Notes under the pieces: model-generated
Told to the model about the DNA's origin: nothing
The model's input: the letters and a program-made list of their open reading frames with translations, nothing else
Database searches by the model: none
From: Treponema sp.
GTDB taxonomy: Bacteria > Spirochaetota > Spirochaetia > Treponematales > Breznakiellaceae
DNA: 33,596 bases
Assembly: GCA_031265845.1 (NCBI GenBank)
Contig: JAISCC010000119.1
Coordinates: forward strand, 1 to 33,596
Reading direction: 5' to 3'
Part shown: positions 23,594 to 30,956 of the stretch, one piece after another
How positions within the stretch are numbered: the stretch's first letter is position 1
Layout: the number at the start of each line of letters is the position of its first letter
Program-made: the position numbers and the translations under genes

Positions 23594-25042
23594 CTAGACA
23601 AACATATTAACCGCAATTCTTTGCTCCGGTTCCCAGCCGCTTCCCAACGCATGGACGGTTTCCTCCGCTTCTATAGCGTCGTAACGTTCAGCCACAAAGC
23701 GCTCGGAAAAATACCGGCTTGTTTCAGCCTCGTCCCACTGCCTGCCGCTCCTGCCGTCGCCCGAAGCGAAGGTTGTATTCAGGTCCGCGCTTTCAAAGCC
23801 GCTTTCCTTAAACGCCTGTTCCAGCGTATGCACTTCTTTTTCAAAAGCGCGGTAGGCTTCTTCGCTGGAAACAAAAATAGTACCCGTTATTTTGTTTTCG
23901 ACCAATTCGAGCCGTATCTTTACACTTCCAAGCGTTTCCGGCTTTAAAGAAAGCCGTATTGTGCCTTGCCCGCCGTCCCGCAATACAATGGAGGCCTGAC
24001 GCGCGATGTCGTTTGACAGCGTGTCGCCGAGCGCCCGCGAAAGCATGTCGGCGAAATTCCGGCTTGCCATCGCCTTGTCAGGCGCTTCGGTTTCCGGCGC
24101 GTCTTGGGCATGAGTCAAATCAAGCGTTATTTCAGCGGCGTCAACGTCCGTCCGAACGGCGCTTGCCTGAAGCGGTTGCGCGGTTGAGGAATTCGCTGAT
24201 GAATTCACAGTACGCGCATCGTGTATCTCAACGTCGAATCTGTCTTTGCGTTTTGCTTTTGCGACTCTTCCCTCGCCGTCCGTCTGCGCCTGCCGTTGCG
24301 CCGCCGCTTCTTTTGTCAGAAGGGGCTGTTCCACCACGCTGGGCGGGATTTCACCGGCGCTTGGCGCGGCTTCTTTTTTTCGCCCGCTGCTTTTTAGTGC
24401 GGTTTCGGCGGCGTTTCCGGCAGTCGAGGCAACCGACTTCAAAGACGACGCGCCACCAGACGCAGGAAGCGCCGTTTCCTGAATGTTCGCGAGATCAGCG
24501 GCTTTAGGAAGCGCAACACCCGGCGCGTTGACGGAAAGCTCTTTTTTGCCTTGTTCGGCGCCGGATGGAGAAACCGCTGTTTTCCGGGTCTTCCCAGCGG
24601 AATCTTGAATTTTATTTACAAAAAGAGCCTCTATCCCCCGCGCTTCCTGTTGTTGAGAAGAATTTTTTTTCTTGCTTTCTACCGGAGTCTGCTCCGTCAG
24701 AGTTTGACCCGCAATGGAAAGGATTTCCCGCGCTTGCGCCGTCTTCGGCTGATTTTTCCGCGCCACGAGTTGTTGCACACGCTGTTTCACCACGCCGCCG
24801 GCCGCTTCTTCGACATTTGCGCCCGCCGCTGAATTTCGAGGCGACACAACACGCAACCCGTCAAGCATCTTGGCGAATGCGCCCAGTTTGTTGTTTTTAC
24901 CGGTCTTGCCACCCATTTTTGAAATCGTGGCAACTTCGTTTTGTTCTGAAATTTTTTGACTGCCTATTTGAGCGGACACTTGAAGTTGCAAATCCGTCCT
25001 CCTCACTCTTTGCGGAGGACTGAATCTCACGTATAAACGCAT
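23594..25042 (-). CDS. fliK: Flagellar hook-length control protein (FliK/Tap1-like)
   Basis: Secreted ruler that ends hook growth. 482 residues as the longest reading: a long, poorly conserved, Ala/Ser/Lys-rich ruler part (about 20-330) and a C-terminal Flg_hook domain (about 340-425). The latter contains GQGTIRLSLKPETLGSVKIR and ENKITGTIFVSSEEAYRAFE; 'L.P..LG.v.v.l' is the family core. The position before flgD is that of tap1/fliK in treponemes. The true start may be TTG 24991 (QLQVSAQIGS), which has AGGAGG at the right distance, rather than ATG 25042, whose upstream is poor. Confidence 0.88.
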   Translation of the reverse strand: MRLYVRFSPPQRVRRTDLQLQVSAQIGSQKISEQNEVATISKMGGKTGKNNKLGAFAKMLDGLRVVSPRNSAAGANVEEAAGGVVKQRVQQLVARKNQPKTAQAREILSIAGQTLTEQTPVESKKKNSSQQQEARGIEALFVNKIQDSAGKTRKTAVSPSGAEQGKKELSVNAPGVALPKAADLANIQETALPASGGASSLKSVASTAGNAAETALKSSGRKKEAAPSAGEIPPSVVEQPLLTKEAAAQRQAQTDGEGRVAKAKRKDRFDVEIHDARTVNSSANSSTAQPLQASAVRTDVDAAEITLDLTHAQDAPETEAPDKAMASRNFADMLSRALGDTLSNDIARQASIVLRDGGQGTIRLSLKPETLGSVKIRLELVENKITGTIFVSSEEAYRAFEKEVHTLEQAFKESGFESADLNTTFASGDGRSGRQWDEAETSRYFSERFVAERYDAIEAEETVHALGSGWEPEQRIAVNMFV

Positions 25043-25071
25043 CGCTCGCGCGCCGTATTACGTCGCGCTGT

Positions 25072-25704
25072 TTAATTCAAACTTTGAGGTCTGCCTGCCA
25101 TTTTACGTTGCAATGTCGCCGCCCTTTCAGGGGGCAAGAGCGAAATCCAGTACGATATAATAGAAGAAGAGCCTTCAGCCTGAGCGATTTCTTCAGCCTT
25201 CCGAAAAATGTCTATCACATCCTGATCGTCCATATTCCCAATAATTTCCACCGCGTTTTGCGGCGGCATACCGGTTAAATAGCGCGCATTCTGCTCGACA
25301 TTCTTATCTTTATTTTCGGCGTCTTTAATTGAAGCATTGAATGAATTTTCCCGTTCATCAAGCGATTTCTGCCGTTCTTCCAGTTCCTTGGCCATTTGTT
25401 CGATCTCATCTTGACGGGCTTGCAGATCCTGCTCGTATTTTTCGAGTTCAAGATCGCGCAAATTCAACGCCTCAAGCCGCGCCTCAAGTCGCGCCGAGTC
25501 CAGTGAAAGCGGTTCATCTACGCCTACCGTTTGCTGGGATCGCGCTTCGCGTCCAAAAAGCCGGTATACCGGGGCGAGCAGGCTCTTTACATCAATCACG
25601 TTGAGGTAATCGAACCATACGAGTCCGCCTGCCGCCATAGCAATAATGAGTAGCAACAATACGATTATTCTGCCTAATACACGGGGTCTTCCGTAAGTAA
25701 TCAC
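25072..25704 (-). CDS. flbB: Periplasmic flagellar collar protein FlbB
   Basis: FlbB anchors the spirochaete-specific collar around the motor. 210 residues: an N-terminal membrane anchor (RIIVLLLLIIAMAAGGLVWF, about residues 12-31) and a long coiled coil (about 65-135, e.g. LEARLEALNLRDLELEKYEQ). A C-terminal MgtE-N-like helical domain (about 140-205) contains MPPQNAVEIIGNMDDQDVID and LLPPERAATLQRKM. The GTG start at 25704 follows TTTAGGAGAAAAC. It is the first gene after the operon promoter. In Borrelia flbB lies at the end of the flgB-fliJ genes; here those genes are not adjacent. Confidence 0.82.
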   Translation of the reverse strand: MITYGRPRVLGRIIVLLLLIIAMAAGGLVWFDYLNVIDVKSLLAPVYRLFGREARSQQTVGVDEPLSLDSARLEARLEALNLRDLELEKYEQDLQARQDEIEQMAKELEERQKSLDERENSFNASIKDAENKDKNVEQNARYLTGMPPQNAVEIIGNMDDQDVIDIFRKAEEIAQAEGSSSIISYWISLLPPERAATLQRKMAGRPQSLN

Positions 25705-25753
25705 CGTTTTCTCCTAAATTCGTCCCAAGTTTAGGATGCATTTACACTTCTTT

Positions 25754-25782
25754 ATACTATATGTTCGGTAGGGTTTAGTCAA
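25754..25782 (-). promoter_or_regulatory. Sigma-70 promoter of the motility operon
   Basis: On the minus strand TTGACT (25777-25782) and TAGTAT (25754-25759) are separated by exactly 17 bp, about 50 bp before the flbB GTG. A sigma-70-type promoter is also what has been reported for the fla operon of Treponema pallidum. No sigma-28 hexamers were seen. Confidence 0.75.
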
Positions 25783-25837
25783 GGATATAGTGAATCTTTT
25801 TCTAGACTCGGTTATTTTTGAAAAAACACAATTAACA

Positions 25838-25867
25838 GCGGCTTTCCTGCAATGTGGGGAAAGCCGC
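25838..25867 (-). terminator. Terminator after rubrerythrin gene
   Basis: A perfect 10-bp stem (GCGGCTTTCC with GGAAAGCCGC) and 10-nt loop lie about 70 bp past the rubrerythrin stop. It is followed on the minus strand by TGTTAATTGTGTTTTTTC. The T run is slightly displaced. It isolates the rubrerythrin transcript from the motility promoter just downstream. Confidence 0.7.
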
Positions 25868-25938
25868 ATTAGATTAGATGAAAGAGCGAAGATTAAACCA
25901 CTTTTTAGGACGCTTTTCCTGAAAATCTTGGGAAAAGC

Positions 25939-26478
25939 TCAATAATTATTCGCTTTGATCTGGAAATATGCCTTGGAATGGTTGCAAACAGGACACACTT
26001 CCGGAGATTTCTTGCCAATGACGATGTGTCCGCAGTTGGAGCAAATCCATATCTGATCGCCGTCACGGGAGAAAACGATCCCGCCTTCAACATTGGCGAG
26101 GAGTTTGCGATAACGTTCCTCGTGTTCTTTCTCAATGACGCCGACCATCTTGAATAGAGCCGCTATCTGGGTGAAGCCTTCCTCTTTGGCGTCTTTTTCA
26201 AAACCGGCGTACATGTCGGTCCACTCGTAGTTTTCACCGGAAGCGGCGTCTTTCAGGTTGGCGACTGTATCAGGAACGTTATTGCCGTGCAACAATTTGA
26301 ACCAAATTTTCGCATGCTCTTTTTCGTTGTCCGCCGTCTCCCTGAAAAGAGCGGCAATCTGCCCATAGCCTTCTTTCTCGGCTTTTGAGGCGTAATAGGT
26401 GTACTTGTTACGCGCCTGTGATTCGCCCGCAAACGCGGTTTGCAGGTTTTTTTCGGTCTTTGACCCTTTGAGTTCCAT
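25939..26478 (-). CDS. rbr: Rubrerythrin
   Basis: Peroxide-reducing non-haem iron protein of anaerobes. 179 residues: a ferritin-like diiron domain (about 1-138) with ligand motifs in [22 protein letters not shown] and [11 protein letters not shown], and a C-terminal rubredoxin-like domain with two Cys pairs (CSNC and CPVC) for one iron. Cytoplasmic. The start ATG has GGAG upstream. It follows the PerR-like gene by about 70 bp on the same strand, with a palindrome between them, so control by that regulator in response to peroxide is likely. Confidence 0.95.
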   Translation of the reverse strand: MELKGSKTEKNLQTAFAGESQARNKYTYYASKAEKEGYGQIAALFRETADNEKEHAKIWFKLLHGNNVPDTVANLKDAASGENYEWTDMYAGFEKDAKEEGFTQIAALFKMVGVIEKEHEERYRKLLANVEGGIVFSRDGDQIWICSNCGHIVIGKKSPEVCPVCNHSKAYFQIKANNY

Positions 26479-26509
26479 AGAATTCTCCTATAAAAGATAA
26501 TATGCTATA

Positions 26510-26525
26510 ATGGATTACAATCCAT
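26510..26525 (-). promoter_or_regulatory. Palindromic PerR/Fur operator candidate
   Basis: ATGGATTGTAATCCAT on the minus strand is a perfect 7-2-7 inverted repeat embedded in AT-rich flanks. It lies in the 70-bp space between the perR-like stop and the rubrerythrin start. It resembles but does not match the Bacillus PerR box (7-1-7). Confidence 0.55.
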
Positions 26526-26548
26526 AATATGCCGTGTAATAGAATATA

Positions 26549-26983
26549 TTATCCGGCCGACTCAGCCGGCGGCTCTTCTTCCTCATGATCTTTTTGCGCC
26601 GCAGTATGCGCGGCGCACTCTTTGCAAATTCCCCAAAAAATGATGTCGTGTTTCTCCAGTATGAAACCATCGCACGTTGACGCGGCGTCCTGCATCTGCT
26701 CTTGATAAGGAAGCGCCGCGTCTTGCACAGCGCCGCAACGCTTGCATACGGCGTGGTAATGAGGCGGCGTAGTTGTGTCGAATCGCTCAGCTCCACTCGG
26801 TATCAGAACCCGCCCCAACACGCCGGAAGCGGTGAGGTTATGCAGGTTGCGGTATACGGTTCCTCTGCTTATGTTTGGATGTTTCCGAACAATAACCTGA
26901 TAAATTTCTTCGGCGCTTGGATGGCACATACGTTGCGCCGCTTCCAACACAAGCCGTTGCTGGATGGTTTTCCTAGTCAACAC
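26549..26983 (-). CDS. perR: PerR-like Fur-family regulator
   Basis: Metal-dependent peroxide-sensing repressor, 144 residues. The winged-helix part has HPSAEEIYQVIV and NISRGTVYRNLHNLTASGVL. The regulatory part has RFDTTTPPHYHAVCKRCG, which carries the PerR-type Asp in 'RFD' (Fur has Glu) and the HxH pair, and two zinc-binding CxxC motifs (CKRC and CKEC). The acidic C-terminal tail is unusual but short. GTG start at 26983 after AAGGA. PerR rather than Fur is supported by the Asp and by the rubrerythrin neighbour; direct proof is lacking. Confidence 0.82.
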   Translation of the reverse strand: MLTRKTIQQRLVLEAAQRMCHPSAEEIYQVIVRKHPNISRGTVYRNLHNLTASGVLGRVLIPSGAERFDTTTPPHYHAVCKRCGAVQDAALPYQEQMQDAASTCDGFILEKHDIIFWGICKECAAHTAAQKDHEEEEPPAESAG

Positions 26984-27019
26984 TGTACATCCTTATTAAG
27001 AACAAATATTAGTAAGCAT

Positions 27020-27048
27020 ATACTACTAGAAATTTAAAACTTTGTCAA
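27020..27048 (-). promoter_or_regulatory. Promoter of the perR-like gene
   Basis: TTGACA (27043-27048), 17-bp spacer, TAGTAT (27020-27025) on the minus strand, about 40 bp before the GTG start. The 17-bp spacing and TAGTAT hexamer are the same as in the motility-operon promoter. Confidence 0.75.
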
Positions 27049-27187
27049 GTGAATTTTTAAAAAAAAGAGGCTTTTCAAAAAAGTCAAGAGCAATTGCGCG
27101 TGTTCTAAAAACTGAAATTGTGGAACAGCCTCCAATTTCTAAGAAATTTAAAAAGAGACGAGAGGCGAACATACATGCATCGCCCTC

Positions 27188-27216
27188 TTGCGGTGAATGG
27201 CTTTGCCGGTTATACT
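27188..27216 (+). promoter_or_regulatory. Candidate promoter directly abutting the TPR gene start
   Basis: TTGCGG (27188-27193), 17-bp spacer, TATACT (27211-27216), with the ATG only 6 bp further. If used, the transcript would be leaderless. Confidence 0.45.
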
Positions 27217-27222
27217 CTTTCT

Positions 27223-27753
27223 ATGGAAACCCCCTCCGAGTTAAACGGCGTCGGCATCGCCTTAACCCAAGCCGGCAAGCCGTTTGAAGCCATAGCCGTG
27301 TTCGACAAAGCGATTTCCCTTGACAAAGACAATCCGGTTCTGTATCTGAACAAAGGGCTGTCCGAACAGAAGACCGGAAATTATGACTCCGCAGCCAGAT
27401 GTTTTGAAAAAGCGATTGAGTTGCATTCAGATTTCAGCGACGCATGGGCCGCGCTGGGACTCGTGTACTATGAGACCGGAGGGCTTGAAACTGCGGAGCG
27501 TTGTTATGCACGGGCGCTTGAGGAGGAGCGGAAGGGCGAAACCTTAAACAACCTGGGCGTCGTCTATTTTAATCAGGAGCGGTATGAGGACGCGCGGCGG
27601 TGTTTTGAAGAGGCTGTGGCTCTGTGTCCGTTTTTCTCTGACGCGCTCTACAACTTGCGGGATGCATGTATGGAACTAAGCGACTTTCACGCGGCGTCCG
27701 AAGCTGAACGTTTGATGAAATTGGACGCAAGGCCCGGTAAAACGAGAAAATAA
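27223..27753 (+). CDS. TPR-repeat protein
   Basis: About 176 residues made almost wholly of tetratricopeptide repeats: ELNGVGIALTQAGKPFEAIA, VLYLNKGLSEQKTGNYDSAA, DAWAALGLVYYETGGLETAE, ETLNNLGVVYFNQERYEDAR, then DALYNLRDACMELSDFHAAS. These are five units with the usual A/G/Y/A spacing. No signal peptide, so probably a cytoplasmic scaffold. I choose ATG 27223 (METPSEL) because the repeats start right after it; a longer reading from TTG 27118 adds a non-TPR segment with no ribosome site. The partner is unknown. Upstream of the YmdB-like gene. Confidence 0.75.
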   Translation: METPSELNGVGIALTQAGKPFEAIAVFDKAISLDKDNPVLYLNKGLSEQKTGNYDSAARCFEKAIELHSDFSDAWAALGLVYYETGGLETAERCYARALEEERKGETLNNLGVVYFNQERYEDARRCFEEAVALCPFFSDALYNLRDACMELSDFHAASEAERLMKLDARPGKTRK

Positions 27754-27758
27754 GATTT

Positions 27759-27846
27759 TATAGAGCGCGAATATTTTGTATATTGCGGAAATAGTGGAGT
27801 TTATAAGGCGTGAATATTTTGTATATTGCGGAAATAGTGGGGAAAG
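27759..27846 (+). repeat. 43-bp tandem duplication across the YmdB-like gene start
   Basis: The segment with GAATATTTTGTATATTGCGG followed by AAATAGTGG occurs at 27769 and again at 27812, a period of 43 bp, with a few differences before the start codon. The second copy supplies the real start (GTG 27810 preceded by AAGG). In the first copy the same codon reads GCG and, as 43 is not a multiple of 3, that copy is out of frame with the gene. Confidence 0.9.
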
Positions 27847-28622
27847 CTGGTGTGTTCGCCGTAAAACAGGGCTTGCCGGAACTGAAAAAGCGAAAACACA
27901 TCGACTTTGTTATTGCGAATGCAGATGGCGCGACTGGCGGCGGCGGACTGGGGCGGAATCACGCGGCGTACCTCCGCAAACTCGGCGCGCATATTCTTAC
28001 CCTAGGGGAATGCGCTTTTTATAAAAAGGATCTGGTTGAAACCATTGACAAAATGCCGTACGTGTTGCGTCCCGACAACCTCAACAGCGAGGCTCCCGGT
28101 TACGGATCCTTTATTTACAAACTCGGCGCCGTAAAAATAGCGGTCGCTTTGCTCATAGGGCAGACTGGATTTTCGCGTATGCACGGCGACAATCCGGTCG
28201 CTCTTCTGCCGTCGCTTTTGGACAGGCTCCGCCAGGAAACTTCCATTATTATAATTGATTTTCATGCGAGCGCAACTGCGGAAAAACGCACGCTTTTTGC
28301 CGTCGCGGACGGACTTTGCACAGCGGTCATAGGATCTCATACCCGCGTCCAGAGCGCGGATGAAGGCGTATCGCCGAAAGGAACCGCAGTCATCACCGAC
28401 GCGGGGCGGACCGGCAGCATTGACTCCGTGGGCGGCGCCGACGCCCAAACCTGCGTCCAGGAGTACCTCACCGGCATTCCCGATTGGACAAAAGAAGCGT
28501 GGGCGAAGCTGGAATTGCAGGGCGTTCTGCTTGATGTGGATAGGAACGGAAAGACGCTCTCCATAGAACGGGTGCGGCTCCCTGTCGCGGGAGGAGGAGA
28601 TCATGAGGGGCAGAGTCTATAA
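27810..28622 (+). CDS. YmdB-family metallophosphoesterase homologue with altered active site
   Basis: A 270-residue relative of Bacillus YmdB (TIGR00282), a cyclic-nucleotide phosphodiesterase. The fold is followed end to end: NILYIAEIVGKAG, FVIANADGATGGGG, ILTLGECAFYKKDL, RPDNLNSEAPGYG, IIIIDFHASATAEK, VIGSHTRVQSAD, GTAVITDAGRTGSID. Judged by the Bacillus protein as I remember it, the metal/catalytic positions read D8E, E39D, N40G, N67E, H68C and H177R; only the two other His (in DFHA and GSHT) remain. The usual two-metal chemistry is therefore doubtful. GTG start behind AAGG. Overlaps the RseC-like gene by 20 bp. Confidence 0.8.
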   Translation: MNILYIAEIVGKAGVFAVKQGLPELKKRKHIDFVIANADGATGGGGLGRNHAAYLRKLGAHILTLGECAFYKKDLVETIDKMPYVLRPDNLNSEAPGYGSFIYKLGAVKIAVALLIGQTGFSRMHGDNPVALLPSLLDRLRQETSIIIIDFHASATAEKRTLFAVADGLCTAVIGSHTRVQSADEGVSPKGTAVITDAGRTGSIDSVGGADAQTCVQEYLTGIPDWTKEAWAKLELQGVLLDVDRNGKTLSIERVRLPVAGGGDHEGQSL

Positions 28623-29007
28623 TATAGAAGGAAGAACCATCTTCTTGGCGCCTGAACAGACGGTTTGTTTCGGTTGCATGACGAGGGAGTGTGCGCGGGA
28701 GCGTGGACGAAAGCCCTGCCTCATTGTTGCGGAAAATCGGACGGGACGGAGCCTTTCCCCCGGTCAGGTTGTTGAAACCGAAACGCGGTCGCTTGTCCCG
28801 CAGACCCTTCTGTCATTGCTTCCGCCATTTGGCGGCTTTGTCGTGGGATTCGCGCTTGCCGGCGTTTTCTTCCCCGTATCGGGAGACGGAGCGAGGGGAG
28901 CCGTCGGCATCGCAGGCTTGTTTCTTGCGGGGCTCGCCGTTTATGCGGCGCGGAAGCGGTTCCCCGATAAAAGCCGCATCCATATCGTCAGAGTTATACA
29001 ACCTTAA
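28603..29007 (+). CDS. RseC/MucC-family membrane protein
   Basis: A 134-residue protein of the SoxR-reducing/RseC family. The N-terminal soluble part has a cysteine cluster (CFGCMTREC at 22-30 and a further Cys39), which in the family may bind metal or Fe-S. Two membrane helices follow (about 68-90 and 98-115). The start ATG follows GGAGGAGATC within the end of the YmdB-like gene. In many bacteria rseC lies by rnf or rpoE genes; neither is here. Its role in this organism is not known. Confidence 0.75.
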   Translation: MRGRVYNIEGRTIFLAPEQTVCFGCMTRECARERGRKPCLIVAENRTGRSLSPGQVVETETRSLVPQTLLSLLPPFGGFVVGFALAGVFFPVSGDGARGAVGIAGLFLAGLAVYAARKRFPDKSRIHIVRVIQP

Positions 29008-29081
29008 ATCGGCGGCCTAGTCGCACGACCCTTTCAAAAACAACCGCGCATTGAAGTTTTGGGAAAGCCTCAAAATAGTAC

Positions 29082-29225
29082 TTGTTTATGCTTCAAGAGT
29101 ATGGTATATTTATAAAAGAAAGGGAGAAAACCCAACGACCGCTCTTGAGAGGGTCAATTCAGCCGGACATAAGGTCGGTATATGCGCCACGCGATATTGG
29201 AGCGTAGGGCGTAAAGGAGAGTTGT
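29082..29225 (+). promoter_or_regulatory. hsp20 promoter and long leader
   Basis: TTGTTT (29082-29087), 17-bp spacer, TATATT (29105-29110) is followed by about 105 nt of leader before the ATG at 29226. The leader contains self-complementary stretches (GACCGCTCTTGAGAGGGTC near 29139) and a ribosome site AAAGGAG just before the start. There is no CIRCE element. Confidence 0.55.
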
Positions 29226-29795
29226 ATGAAAGGTACGAGAGGGTACACGGATATGGGCGCTGTATTTGATGAGATTTTTGAGGCCGCCCGTGATTTGCAT
29301 GATGAATTCAGCAGAAATTTTAACAGATTTGGCGACGACCATTCAGGACGAAACGGCAATTCACGTTGGCCGTTTGATGAAAACATTGATTATTACGCGA
29401 ATTATGCGTATCCGCCCATGAACGTTTTCATGACGAGCGATAGGAGCATGGTGTTTGAATTTGCTCTTGCGGGTTTTGACGAGAAAAATATAAATCTTTC
29501 ATTTCAGGGCGATTATATGGTCTTCTCCGCTAAAATTGGAGACGACCCTCAAAATGAGGAAATCCCCGCAGATGTCGACGTCGGCGGGAGCGGCGGCAAT
29601 TACCGGTACTTCAAACGCAGACTCAAGTTCAAAAATATTGAGAAGCAGAAATACTTTGTTCCGCAGGACAAATACGATCAGGAAAACGTAAAAGCCGTGT
29701 TCAAGAACGGTGTTCTCAAGGTTATCGTCCCTCCCAAGGACGAACCTGATTTGAACGATGGCATCAAAATTGAGATCGCCAAGGAAGGCGTATAG
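29226..29795 (+). CDS. Small heat-shock protein Hsp20
   Basis: ATP-independent chaperone of the alpha-crystallin family, 189 residues. An N-terminal variable part (1-62) is followed by the alpha-crystallin domain (about 63-180). The domain has VFMTSDRSMVFEFALAGFDE, INLSFQGDYMVFSAKIGDD, a long loop, then FKRRLKFKN and the signature VKAVFKNGVLKVIVPPKDE (the family A-x-x-x-n-G-v-L motif). A short C-terminal extension follows. Monocistronic behind its own promoter. Regulation by temperature through the leader is possible but unproven. Confidence 0.88.
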   Translation: MKGTRGYTDMGAVFDEIFEAARDLHDEFSRNFNRFGDDHSGRNGNSRWPFDENIDYYANYAYPPMNVFMTSDRSMVFEFALAGFDEKNINLSFQGDYMVFSAKIGDDPQNEEIPADVDVGGSGGNYRYFKRRLKFKNIEKQKYFVPQDKYDQENVKAVFKNGVLKVIVPPKDEPDLNDGIKIEIAKEGV

Positions 29796-29810
29796 TTTTT
29801 TGGACAGACC

Positions 29811-29839
29811 TTGAATCAAAAGTTTTTTTATGGTAGAGT
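29811..29839 (+). promoter_or_regulatory. Promoter of the DRTGG-folate gene pair
   Basis: TTGAAT (29811-29816), 17-bp spacer, TAGAGT (29834-29839), about 17 bp before the ATG at 29857, with GGGGGAAAC as ribosome site. Confidence 0.6.
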
Positions 29840-29856
29840 AAAGCGATGGGGGAAAC

Positions 29857-30213
29857 ATGACCGTAGTTGACGCGGTGACAATACTGGAAGGACAATTTTT
29901 TTCCGGTGAGGATAAATCTAACATGGAAGTGGCGTCCGCTTGTGGAGCCGATCTTATGAGCGATGTGATGGCTTTTGTAAAAGACAGGGTTATCCTTTTA
30001 ACTGGATTGGTAAATCCGCAGGTTATCAGAACTGCGGAGCTGTTGGACATACACTGTATTATTTTTGTACGGGGCAAGACGCCAAGCCGTGACATGATTG
30101 ATATGGCGAATGATTCGGACATTATCCTCGCCGGTACGAAACTGCCGATGTTCTTGGCTTGTGGCAAGCTGTACGAAGCCGGTCTCAAGACGGGAGGAAC
30201 GCGGCGCATCTAA
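29857..30213 (+). CDS. DRTGG-domain protein
   Basis: A 118-residue single-domain protein of the DRTGG family: GEDKSNMEVASACGADLMSD, VILLTGLVNPQVIRTAELLD and FVRGKTPSRDMIDMANDSDI followed by IILAGTKLPMF. Stand-alone DRTGG proteins of this type occur in anaerobes, often near hydrogenase or sensor genes, and are thought to bind a ligand; the function is not known. The gene overlaps or abuts the start of the folate gene. Start ATG with a clear ribosome site. Confidence 0.8.
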   Translation: MTVVDAVTILEGQFFSGEDKSNMEVASACGADLMSDVMAFVKDRVILLTGLVNPQVIRTAELLDIHCIIFVRGKTPSRDMIDMANDSDIILAGTKLPMFLACGKLYEAGLKTGGTRRI

Positions 30214-30224
30214 ACGGTCGTCCA

Positions 30225-30779
30225 TTGTTGCGGCAAAGGATGCGAAATCTAAAACCATCCCCTGCCGAGACCTATTCCGCAGGCGTCGCCGCTTGTGGAA
30301 TAGGCGCCCTTCCCTGTTGGAAACGGCATGGAACTGTTCTGCTTTTCCTCTCAATGAACTATGAGATAGACACCGCGCCTCTTTTGAAACGCGCCTTGTA
30401 TGATGGCAAGAATGTCTTCGTTCCAAAAATCACCAATGACAAACTGCAATTTTTTCAAATATTCGAACATGACCTTAACGGGCAATGGGAGGTCGGGGCG
30501 TTTGGCATTCGAGAGCCGCAGGATCCGGTTTCCCGAAGGGCGTTGTCGTCAAGTCATTTCCCGTGCCTTATTATAACGCCCGGTCTTGCCTTTGACAGGA
30601 GCGGCAACAGGCTAGGGCGTGGCAAGGGCTATTACGACCGGTTCTTCGCGGAGTTGGACACGCAACGCTTGCCGTATTTCAGCGTGGGGCTATGTATGCC
30701 CTCCCAGATCGTCAAGCGTGTGCCTGCAAAGCCGTGGGACAAGAAAATGGACGCCGTGTTGGATGTCTCCCGATTATAG
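30225..30779 (+). CDS. 5-formyltetrahydrofolate cyclo-ligase
   Basis: Converts 5-formyl-THF to 5,10-methenyl-THF with ATP, in one-carbon metabolism. About 184 residues: an N-terminal helix (LRQRMRNLKPSP) and the central strand GTVLLFLSMNYEIDTAPLLK, then KNVFVPKI. The nucleotide/folate segment DPVSRRALSSSHFPCLIITP follows and finally the signature GLAFDRSGNRLGRGKGYYDR. I place the start at TTG 30225, since homologous sequence begins there; longer readings run into the DRTGG gene and no ATG precedes the first helix. No standard ribosome site is seen for the TTG, so the start is uncertain. Confidence 0.88.
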   Translation: MLRQRMRNLKPSPAETYSAGVAACGIGALPCWKRHGTVLLFLSMNYEIDTAPLLKRALYDGKNVFVPKITNDKLQFFQIFEHDLNGQWEVGAFGIREPQDPVSRRALSSSHFPCLIITPGLAFDRSGNRLGRGKGYYDRFFAELDTQRLPYFSVGLCMPSQIVKRVPAKPWDKKMDAVLDVSRL

Positions 30780-30956
30780 AGTCCGGCATCCAGTCCTCGC
30801 ATACAAAAGGATAATAAAGAATCCCCGCCGCAAGTTGCGGGATATTGAAGATTTCTCCTTGAAAATATTCGTGTATGCAGTCGCATATGCGGGGGAACAA
30901 ATACCCGGCGCCCCCAATTTTTCGCCCCAAGAGGCTGGTGGTGGGGGTATTAAACC
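30780..30956 (+). other. Intergenic stretch after the folate gene
   Basis: No gene supported. A small hairpin GGGTATTAAACCC followed by TTTTTA (about 30945-30962) could be a weak terminator for the plus-strand genes. Confidence 0.35.

Noticed and set aside
29111-29225. CIRCE operator (HrcA) before hsp20
   Set aside because: The TTAGCACTC-N9-GAGTGCTAA pattern is absent on both strands.
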